NCBI GenBank assembly: GCA_009936765.1
Contig: JAACDL010000200.1
Location: 1 to 5,067 of the forward strand
Direction of reading: 5' to 3'
Source: Methanobacteriota archaeon
GTDB taxonomy: Archaea; Thermoplasmatota; Poseidoniia; Poseidoniales; Poseidoniaceae
DNA: 5,067 bases
The notes beneath the pieces are model-generated. The model had not been told where the DNA came from. It saw nothing but the letters and a program-made list of their open reading frames with translations, and made no database searches. How positions within the stretch are numbered: position 1 is the first letter of the stretch; each line of letters starts with the position of its first letter. The position numbers were made by a program, and so were the translations under genes. Of this stretch, positions 1 through 5,067 are shown one piece after another.

Positions 1-1
1 A

Positions 2-823
2 CATAGGATTCACGATAGAGTTGCAATGCTTTCTGGTGGACAGAGGAGACGAGTTGCAATACTAAGTGGACTAGTTCCTGCAATGGTTTCTTCCGAACCG
101 GTAGCGATACTATTGGACGAACCAGATAGTGGGCTAGATGAGGATTCTGTAGAAAAATTGGCTCAAACTATCAGGGATTTAGCCGCTGGAGGACATGCAA
201 TAATTGTTGCTAGCCATAATTCCAAAATTGTCGAAAGTGCTGATAGGGTAATAGAATTTCCATTTACTGAGACAAAAGGGGACCCTGTCAAAGGTAAATT
301 TTCTCTGTTAGAAAGAGGGGTTGAACGTAAAGCAAATATCGGCCACAGGCTGAATTTGAGGACACTATCTGGACTCGCAAATAATGGAATTGCTGGTTTG
401 TTAACTCTCGGAGCAATGCTGGCTATGTTAAACCCTGAACAATTGGAAGGGCGTACCTTAACTGCATTCATTTTAGCTCCTGCATTAACCGCAGGACTTT
501 GTGGTAATTCAATCCACAGATTGACCCTTGAAAACAGAGCGTATGCTTGGTGGAATACCATATCTGCCATACCACCAAATGCACTTTTCCATTCACTCAT
601 TACATGTGGAGCAATCACGGTGCTAGCATCTACTGTCACTGGAGATTTTGATGTCAAATTAATTGCCGCAGGGGCTGTACTAGGTGCTTGTACCGAAGCT
701 ATTGTCGGTTTATTGAGTCATGCAACTTTACGATTATCAAGGCCTAATGCTGTCATGGTTAGGCTACTAACCCCGATTTTAATTCTGCCATGGGCACTGG
801 TCGTTGATACGCTATCAGTATGA
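2..823 (+). CDS. CcmA-like heme-exporter ATPase fused to a CcmB-like membrane domain (5' end missing)
   Basis: The gene is open from the left edge (first complete codon at base 2), so the Walker A region and true start lie outside the window. Counting from the Met at base 26, the ABC signature LSGGQ is at residues 2-6, Walker B (AILLDE) at 27-32, the D-loop SGLD at 35-38 and the switch His at 64 (ASHN). After a linker (about 80-112) there are roughly five hydrophobic segments, near 118-136, 145-162, 180-203, 210-231 and 245-263. The pattern of the last two segments, ending in LLTPILILPWALV, resembles CcmB permeases. In System I, CcmA and CcmB form the ABC complex that releases heme-loaded CcmE from CcmC/CcmD. 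That role is inferred from this domain order and from ccmC and ccmD directly downstream. CcmB is normally a separate protein of about 220 residues with six segments; here the membrane part is about 150-160 residues and seems to lack the last one. A different ABC-2 type half-transporter is the alternative. Confidence 0.72.
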   Translation, partial: HRIHDRVAMLSGGQRRRVAILSGLVPAMVSSEPVAILLDEPDSGLDEDSVEKLAQTIRDLAAGGHAIIVASHNSKIVESADRVIEFPFTETKGDPVKGKFSLLERGVERKANIGHRLNLRTLSGLANNGIAGLLTLGAMLAMLNPEQLEGRTLTAFILAPALTAGLCGNSIHRLTLENRAYAWWNTISAIPPNALFHSLITCGAITVLASTVTGDFDVKLIAAGAVLGACTEAIVGLLSHATLRLSRPNAVMVRLLTPILILPWALVVDTLSV

Positions 824-858
824 ACATTGAAGTCTGAAGCCTTCCGGGGTAATATTAG

Positions 859-1557
859 ATGAGGATAAGGGGGGAAGCCGTGGCCCTACTCGGTCTTGCC
901 GGAGCAGGTCTTACTTTCTGGCTAGGTATGACATGGGCTCCATCTGTTTCTATTGATGCTTTCAAAGCACCAGAAGCGCAGAGGATCTTCTACTGGCATG
1001 TGCCTAGCGCATGGGCTGCAATGCTCGCATTTGGAATGTTATTCATCGGTTCTATCTTTTGGTTTTTCAAAAGAAGTGAATGGGCTTGGAGATTACATGT
1101 TGCGAGCAGTGAAGCCGGCTTAGCAACCGGCTTGATGTGTGTCTGGTCTGGATGTATTTGGGGCGCTGCTGAATGGGGCGTTCCTTGGGATTGGACGGAT
1201 ATCAGGCTCAACACATTTGCAATGCTAACTTTACTATCGTTATATTTGGTACTGGGCAGACGTTCTCAACCTGACGGAGTGGAGACTCGTGATACATTTG
1301 CAGCATTTGGAATGTACGGGTTTGTTCTTGTCCCATTCACTTATATCGCAACAAGACTCTGGCAAATAAGACATCCAGGCCCAGTTGTAGCTACATCAGA
1401 AGGTTCGTTAAACTCAGATATGGGCACAGTTCTGTTGATTGGTGCAATTTCGTTCACCGTACTTATCATAGGACATGTAATGGCAGGCATGAGGCTGACC
1501 AAATTGGAATTACGCCTTGAAGATTTACAAACCCGATATGAGGAGGAATCAAGATGA
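859..1557 (+). CDS. ccmC: Cytochrome c maturation protein CcmC (heme delivery to CcmE)
   Basis: This is a 232-residue integral membrane protein of the CcmC/HemeHandling family, which holds heme at the outer membrane face and passes it to the chaperone CcmE. Six hydrophobic segments are visible (about 8-26, 50-70, 86-104, 117-133, 149-167, 189-210), the usual number. The family motif around RIFYWHVPSAW carries His47, and His172 lies in WQIRHPGPV; these fit the two conserved external histidines that ligate heme. The tryptophan-rich WWD loop is at 101-117 (W101, W106, W110, W112, D114, R116). The C-terminus (about 213-232) is a charged helix. The gene starts 35 bases after the CcmA/B gene, with GGGGT at 846-850 as a modest ribosome site. 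An in-frame GTG at 880, preceded by a G-run, is an alternative start that would remove seven residues. Family assignment is firm. Confidence 0.93.
   Translation: MRIRGEAVALLGLAGAGLTFWLGMTWAPSVSIDAFKAPEAQRIFYWHVPSAWAAMLAFGMLFIGSIFWFFKRSEWAWRLHVASSEAGLATGLMCVWSGCIWGAAEWGVPWDWTDIRLNTFAMLTLLSLYLVLGRRSQPDGVETRDTFAAFGMYGFVLVPFTYIATRLWQIRHPGPVVATSEGSLNSDMGTVLLIGAISFTVLIIGHVMAGMRLTKLELRLEDLQTRYEEESR
1540..1546 (+). promoter_or_regulatory. Shine-Dalgarno site for ccmD inside the ccmC 3' end
   Basis: GAGGAGG lies seven bases before the ATG at 1554 and within the last codons of ccmC. It is a strong match to the archaeal anti-Shine-Dalgarno sequence at good spacing. It supports the short downstream frame being a real translated gene, coupled to ccmC. 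Confidence 0.7.
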
Positions 1558-1703
1558 GTGGTCAGACCTACTTAATCGCCGCATATCTAGGTATGATTGG
1601 TGCATTGGCACTGTGGACTTGGACTGTCTTTGCCCGTTCTAAATCCCTTGAATCTAAGATAGATTCGTTGGAGAAGGCTTTAGCCAATGATGAATCCGAG
1701 TGA
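1554..1703 (+). CDS. ccmD: CcmD-like small membrane protein of the heme exporter
   Basis: This 49-codon frame starts at an ATG overlapping the ccmC stop (ATGA, 1554-1557) behind a strong ribosome site, and ends at TGA 1701-1703. The product begins MSGQTYLIAAYLGMIG and has one membrane segment at about residues 6-27. A positively charged boundary follows (R28, K30), then a charged, helical tail rich in Lys, Glu and Leu (about 31-45). This is the standard CcmD architecture: a short N-terminus with an aromatic-rich AY motif, a single helix and a basic, coiled-coil-prone cytoplasmic tail, in a protein of roughly 45-70 residues. CcmD stabilises the CcmC-heme-CcmE complex and is needed for release of holo-CcmE by CcmAB. 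Its sequence is poorly conserved, so the call rests mainly on size, topology and position right after ccmC, where ccmD usually sits. Confidence 0.85.
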   Translation: MSGQTYLIAAYLGMIGALALWTWTVFARSKSLESKIDSLEKALANDESE

Positions 1704-1721
1704 AACATCGAGAGTGGTTAT

Positions 1722-2777
1722 ATGGACTTAGGAGGTGATTTCTGTCTTGTTTGTGGGGCGGAGCCTCCATTATTCAGTGGCCGCATGTGTGAAAAGTGCA
1801 CTCGCGATAGAGTCACATTGGTCAAAGTCCCGAAAAACGTGCCATGGACAAGATGTGCAAGGTGTGGAATTGTAGATTTCCAAGGGAAATGGAGCGACGT
1901 GAAGCCAGAAGATTTGTGGCATGAACTAGTTCAGAGAAATGTCGAATTCCATGCTGAAATTGAAGATCTTGAACTAGGATTAGTCGCTCAGGAAGTAGAT
2001 GGGAGACATACACTTGTTCACTTAGAAATTGATGGATTCATCGATGGCCTACAATACAGTGAAACACACACTATGCGAGCAAGAATGTCAAACGGTGTTT
2101 GTTTAACATGTACCCGCAGAGCAGGTAATTACTTCGAAGCAACTGTGCAATTACGCTCAAGTGCTCGAAGATTATCTGAAGAGGAATTTAAAACTCTTAG
2201 AGCAACCTTGGATAAGGTAATGGCTGATATGCCAGAAGACCCGATGTTTTTCATAACCAAAGAAGGGCCAGTCACAGGAGGATACGATGTTGTACTTGGC
2301 TCTAAGTCACTAGCGAGAGCTTGGGGGCGCCATTTAATCTCACAGCATGGTGGTCAAATTACTGCCACTACATCTGTAGTAGGAAGAAAGGATGGTGCCG
2401 ATGTAACAAGGCTTACTCTACTCTACAGAAAACCAGGATACGCATTGGGCGATGTAATCAGATGGAGAGGAGATTTATGGCGCCCTGCAAGTTGGACAAG
2501 TGAAGGTGCTATTCTTGAGAAAGTAGAACGAAGAGAGCGCACTGGTGCATCTTGGAGAGATTTAGAGAATGCTAATGTTGTCGCAAGAACTGTGGATTTC
2601 ATTTACATGGATTCGATTAGTGAAGACGCATCTGTTGCTGAATTCTTAGACCAGAACACTTGGAAGATGACCGCTGTTAGGCTACCATTCGAACATACGC
2701 AGGGAAGGAACTTATTGCTTGCAAGGATTGATGATGAATGGATTTGTCTGCCGAGGCTAGGGATGGATGGTGATTGA
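1722..2777 (+). CDS. NMD3-family protein (60S/50S ribosomal subunit biogenesis)
   Basis: This 351-residue soluble protein is related to NMD3, which in eukaryotes is the nuclear export adaptor of the 60S subunit. Archaea have no nucleus, so a role in large-subunit maturation is inferred. The N-terminus has the family's zinc-binding Cys pairs: C8/C11 (CLVCG), C23/C26 (CEKC) and C45/C48 (CARCG). A fourth pair, C127/C130, lies in VCLTCTRR and is followed by GNYFEATVQLR, which fits the NMD3 core. Residues 186-212 (GGYDVVLGSKSLARAWGRHL and following) match the family's conserved segment. Residues about 238-290, starting GDVIRWRGDLW, look like the SH3-like, eIF5A-related part. The start is the only in-frame ATG before C8; a stop lies in frame at 1701. 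It begins 18 bases after ccmD with only a weak ribosome site (GAGAGTGG, 1710-1717), and so probably shares its transcript. Confidence 0.85.
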   Translation: MDLGGDFCLVCGAEPPLFSGRMCEKCTRDRVTLVKVPKNVPWTRCARCGIVDFQGKWSDVKPEDLWHELVQRNVEFHAEIEDLELGLVAQEVDGRHTLVHLEIDGFIDGLQYSETHTMRARMSNGVCLTCTRRAGNYFEATVQLRSSARRLSEEEFKTLRATLDKVMADMPEDPMFFITKEGPVTGGYDVVLGSKSLARAWGRHLISQHGGQITATTSVVGRKDGADVTRLTLLYRKPGYALGDVIRWRGDLWRPASWTSEGAILEKVERRERTGASWRDLENANVVARTVDFIYMDSISEDASVAEFLDQNTWKMTAVRLPFEHTQGRNLLLARIDDEWICLPRLGMDGD

Positions 2778-3852
2778 AGTGGAAGAAGGAATAATCCGTC
2801 TTGCTAATGCCCTCGATACTGAGGGGATGATTGGTTTCACTCGCCTATTTGTTCAGGACTTAAGAAAGGGCCGGAATTCAGTAAATACAGAACTACTTCC
2901 TTGGCTGAAAGAAATCGACAAGGGTTGGACTGGAGTTCTGTTCCTTGGAATGGGTGGATCTGCCGCAGGTGGAGATTTCATCTCAGCATTGTCTGATCAC
3001 GACGGTTCTATTCCAATAAGATGTAACAGAGGATATGATTTACCAAATTGGTGGACTCCAGACTGGTTAGTAGTAGCTACTTCTTATTCAGGAAATACAG
3101 AAGAAACACTTGAGGCTTGTGAGCAAGCAATGATTCAAGATGGAACGATTGTTGTTATCTCAAGTGGAGGGATATTGTCTGGAATGTGCGAACTTTCAGA
3201 ATCTATGTATCTCATATCTTGCCCAGGGGGTCAACCACCTAGGTCTGCGTTTGGACACATATTCTCAAGGCAATTATCACTTCTAGTGGAAATTGGAGTT
3301 CTACAATCGGAAATAACAGATGAAGCACTGGATAGATTGCAAGAAGCCATGGATGATAGCGACATAATAACTCACCCCGAAGGCGATGTGGCTAGTTTAG
3401 CACTCAACATGATGGAAAATCCGATCGCTATTTTAGGCCCTAGTGAATTATTACCTGCAATTAATCGTTTCAAGAACCAACTAAACGAGAACTCTGCAAG
3501 ATTTGCTAGAATCGGAGTATTCCCTGAAGTAAACCACAATGAATCGGTTGCTTGGGGAGGCGTCGGAGATGACCAAGACCCTGAATCAAGTAATCAGGCA
3601 TTGGCATTATTATCTTGGGACGGTATGCACAATCGAGTTGAACAGAGGATGGACTGGTTCGTCTCCAATTGTCCAACTGACTTGGCTTGGAGGATTCACG
3701 GAGATGGAGAATCGCTGCTTGAATGCCTACTACACTTGTGCATTATGATGGATTGGCTATCCGTTGCTTTAGGACTTCTTCACGGGAAAAACCCTTCAGC
3801 GATAGTTCCAATTATTTCTCTTAAAGAATATCTGGCACAGATAAATCAGTAA
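2767..3852 (+). CDS. Bifunctional phosphoglucose/phosphomannose isomerase (SIS domains)
   Basis: This 361-residue cytosolic enzyme should interconvert glucose-6-phosphate, fructose-6-phosphate and mannose-6-phosphate, linking glycolysis/gluconeogenesis to mannose and sugar-nucleotide synthesis. It has the two-SIS-domain PGI/PMI layout first described in archaea. GMGGSAAGGD is at 61-70 and the phosphate-binding SYSGNTEET at 106-114. PGGQPPRSAFG is at 153-163 with Arg159, and NENSARF is at 240-246 with Glu241 as the likely catalytic base. PEVNHNES is at 253-260 with His257, and the terminal helix carries SLKEYL with Lys353. The Glu-to-His spacing of 16 matches my recollection of the Pyrobaculum enzyme. 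At about 361 residues it is slightly longer than the usual 300-350. The ATG at 2767 overlaps the nmd3 end by 11 bases, implying translational coupling; GTG at 2770 is an alternative. DTEGM (17-21), typical of family N-termini, supports this start. Confidence 0.92.
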   Translation: MVIEVEEGIIRLANALDTEGMIGFTRLFVQDLRKGRNSVNTELLPWLKEIDKGWTGVLFLGMGGSAAGGDFISALSDHDGSIPIRCNRGYDLPNWWTPDWLVVATSYSGNTEETLEACEQAMIQDGTIVVISSGGILSGMCELSESMYLISCPGGQPPRSAFGHIFSRQLSLLVEIGVLQSEITDEALDRLQEAMDDSDIITHPEGDVASLALNMMENPIAILGPSELLPAINRFKNQLNENSARFARIGVFPEVNHNESVAWGGVGDDQDPESSNQALALLSWDGMHNRVEQRMDWFVSNCPTDLAWRIHGDGESLLECLLHLCIMMDWLSVALGLLHGKNPSAIVPIISLKEYLAQINQ

Positions 3853-4409
3853 ATTGGGCCTAATACAATTCGTGGATCAGGGTACTTTTCTAAGGCCCAT
3901 CCCCTATCTTCACGCGAGACCAGACCAGGCATATCATTGCCTGTTGGTTCTTCCCAAGAAAGTTGGAAATGAAGATGCGGCTCCCAGCCCCCATTGACAC
4001 TCTTATCGCCAACTGTTGCGATGATTCTGCCTTCTTCGACTTCCATTCCAACATCGACCATTTCCAATGACTCCATTGAGAGATGCCCATACAATGCCCA
4101 AATGTCTCTGCCATCTAATTGATGCTTAACAATGATTGTAGGACCATAAGAACCGGGCTCGGAGTTCAATCCTTTTGAGTGAACTATTCCGGGCCCAAAA
4201 GCATGTATTGGCTCGCCAACTGGTGCTCCGATATCAATACCAATATGCAGATCTCTAGTACCTTCGAATAACTCATGCGTGTACATGCCAGGTCTAATCT
4301 CATCGTAGCGTCCGATTTGGTAAGGGTAAGGACAGATAAAATCAGGATCTTCTCCTCTTGTGAAATCGAAGACCCAGTAGTCTTCAGGAAGGATGATGAC
4401 TTCTGCCAT
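3846..4409 (-). CDS. Stand-alone M23 (LytM-like) metallopeptidase-fold protein without signal peptide
   Basis: This 187-residue protein has the M23 zinc site: H55 and D59 in LHIGIDIGAPVG, H109 in LYGHLS, and H145/H147 in PHLHFQ. Secreted M23 enzymes cut peptide cross-links in murein, but here there is no signal peptide or membrane segment, and archaea of this kind lack murein. From memory, the motif series GRYDEIR (33-39), YGPTIIVKH (88-96), YGHLSMESL (107-115), NGGWEPHLHFQL (139-150) and YPDPRIVLG (176-184) resembles the M23 module inside large fusions of an APH-type kinase, M23 and a class III aminotransferase. That suggests a cytosolic, possibly small-molecule role, but the substrate is unknown. 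The ATG at 4409 is fixed by an in-frame stop 19-21 bases upstream. The gene stands alone on this strand and converges on the isomerase gene, with 7 bases of overlap. Confidence 0.8.
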   Translation of the reverse strand: MAEVIILPEDYWVFDFTRGEDPDFICPYPYQIGRYDEIRPGMYTHELFEGTRDLHIGIDIGAPVGEPIHAFGPGIVHSKGLNSEPGSYGPTIIVKHQLDGRDIWALYGHLSMESLEMVDVGMEVEEGRIIATVGDKSVNGGWEPHLHFQLSWEEPTGNDMPGLVSREDRGWALEKYPDPRIVLGPIY

Positions 4410-4482
4410 GTCTGTACCGAAATGGCTCTAATTGATGATTGTTCGCAAATAGGTTTGAAGACGTGAAGTTAGAGCGAGTTCC
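4410..4482. promoter_or_regulatory. Divergent intergenic region, likely promoters for both flanking genes
   Basis: These 73 bases lie between two genes pointing apart, so at least one promoter for each must be in or near them. AT-rich stretches occur at about 4429-4438 (TAATTGATGA) and 4445-4456 (GCAAATAGGTTT). The second lies 27-38 bases before the ATG at 4483, a plausible TATA distance for a leaderless or short-leader transcript. Neither is a strong archaeal BRE/TATA match, so exact promoter positions are not claimed. Confidence 0.4.
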
Positions 4483-5067
4483 ATGTCTCTTGGTTTAGAG
4501 GTCGCATTTCTACCAGGTTTTGCGATAGCTAGACGCCTTGACAAAGATGGAGACATGAAGCGACATCTATTGTTAACGCCGGCATTTGGATTGCTAACTT
4601 GTTTAGGCCTAGCAGGGTTATGCTTCATGCTAGAGTGGAGCCTAGAGGCGTTAACTTGGCTGATGGTTTTATCCAACATCGCTGCGTTTGTTGCGATAAG
4701 AGTGGAATTAAATCCAGTACATGTTACCAACAGAATTGAAAGAGCACCTTGGTTTTGGATATTCACTGCCATTGCTTGTTTCGTCGCAATAACCCCACTC
4801 ACTTACATGAGGCCAATGGGTGTTGATTGGGTAGGATTCGCATCCCTAGCAGATGCTGCATCAAAAACAGGAGGATTCTCATTATCTCATCCATCGACTG
4901 GAGTTTGGATTTATCCACCAGCATTTCCAATGCTCGCAGCATGGATTGGAGGTCCACCACACGATGCAGTCTTCCTTTTAGGAACCTTATGCTTTGTATC
5001 TCTACTAATGGGAATTGCGGCAGTAGGTGAGAAACTACATTGTGGCCACTGGACAATAATGGCGATG
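4483..5067 (+). CDS. Multi-pass membrane protein, possible GT-C-like glycosyltransferase (3' end missing)
   Basis: The frame stays open from the ATG at 4483 to the right edge, giving 195 residues of a longer protein. The ATG is the only usable start, because an in-frame TGA sits at 4456-4458 with no GTG or TTG between. Hydrophobic segments are seen at about 29-49, 54-73, 89-107 and 161-181, with a shorter one near 147-156. The N-terminal stretch GLEVAFLPGFAIARR is hydrophobic and then basic. After the third helix a loop (about 108-146) carries D115 and the motif HPSTGVWIYPPAFPMLAAW. A first outer loop with an acidic residue followed by a YPP-type motif before the next helix recalls GT-C enzymes of the PMT/oligosaccharyltransferase type, which use lipid-linked sugars. 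That family call is a weak inference; another polytopic protein is possible. The catalytic C-terminal part is not visible. It is transcribed away from the M23 gene. Confidence 0.7.
   Translation, partial: MSLGLEVAFLPGFAIARRLDKDGDMKRHLLLTPAFGLLTCLGLAGLCFMLEWSLEALTWLMVLSNIAAFVAIRVELNPVHVTNRIERAPWFWIFTAIACFVAITPLTYMRPMGVDWVGFASLADAASKTGGFSLSHPSTGVWIYPPAFPMLAAWIGGPPHDAVFLLGTLCFVSLLMGIAAVGEKLHCGHWTIMAM

Noticed and set aside
163..657. Minus-strand 164-residue open frame inside the CcmA/B gene
   Set aside because: It lies wholly opposite a frame with clear ABC motifs, has no recognisable domain, and its composition is that of an antisense shadow.
824..858. Possible hairpin (GAAG-C-CTTC) and TAATATTA as a promoter before ccmC
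   Set aside because: The stem is four bases with a one-base loop, and the AT stretch is too close to the ATG to be a TATA box; the gap looks like an ordinary intra-operon spacer.
1687..1731. Short ATG-started frame of 14 codons across the ccmD-nmd3 junction
   Set aside because: It is too short, has no ribosome site of its own, and shows no sign of being a leader peptide.
2321..2503. Plus-strand 60-residue frame inside nmd3
   Set aside because: It sits within a conserved NMD3 segment in another frame and is Trp/Cys/Arg rich without pattern.
4428..4802. Minus-strand 124-residue open frame opposite the right-end membrane gene
   Set aside because: The plus-strand frame is longer, unbroken to the edge and has real membrane-helix periodicity; the antisense frame shows no domain and would fill the divergent gap.
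4799..5056. Open frames on both strands near the right edge
   Set aside because: They overlap the open membrane-protein frame and lack ribosome sites or recognisable motifs.

Overview
This window most likely comes from an archaeon, and the best guess is a marine euryarchaeon of the Poseidoniales (Marine Group II) type. The evidence is an NMD3 homologue (a family known only in archaea and eukaryotes), an archaeal-style bifunctional phosphoglucose/phosphomannose isomerase, tight operon packing, moderate GC and no bacterial-type promoters. The order-level placement is inference from general knowledge, not from any marker in the window.

Layout: positions 2-3852 read as one head-to-tail plus-strand run. 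First is the 3' part of a gene whose product is a CcmA-type ABC ATPase continuing directly into a CcmB-like membrane domain. It is followed by ccmC, a 49-codon ccmD whose start overlaps the ccmC stop (ATGA), an NMD3-like protein, and a PGI/PMI isomerase that overlaps the nmd3 end by 11 bases. The first three genes form the heme-handling part of System I (Ccm) cytochrome c maturation. CcmC and CcmD load heme onto CcmE, and CcmAB uses ATP to release holo-CcmE. CcmE, CcmF and CcmH are not in the window. The last two genes are housekeeping functions (large ribosomal subunit biogenesis and hexose-phosphate interconversion) that appear to share the transcript.

Positions 3846-4409 on the minus strand encode a small M23-fold protein that meets the isomerase gene tail to tail, with a 7-base overlap of the coding ends. 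It has a complete-looking zinc site but no signal peptide. It resembles the M23 segment found inside large kinase/M23/class-III-aminotransferase fusion proteins more than it resembles a secreted murein hydrolase.

A 73-base divergent gap (4410-4482) separates it from a plus-strand multi-pass membrane protein, possibly a GT-C-like glycosyltransferase, that runs off the right edge. No RNA gene, CRISPR array, insertion sequence or gene-free stretch over 300 bases was seen. The most interesting points are the CcmA-CcmB fusion with a shortened CcmB half, the small CcmD gene, and the stand-alone cytosolic M23 domain in an archaeon.
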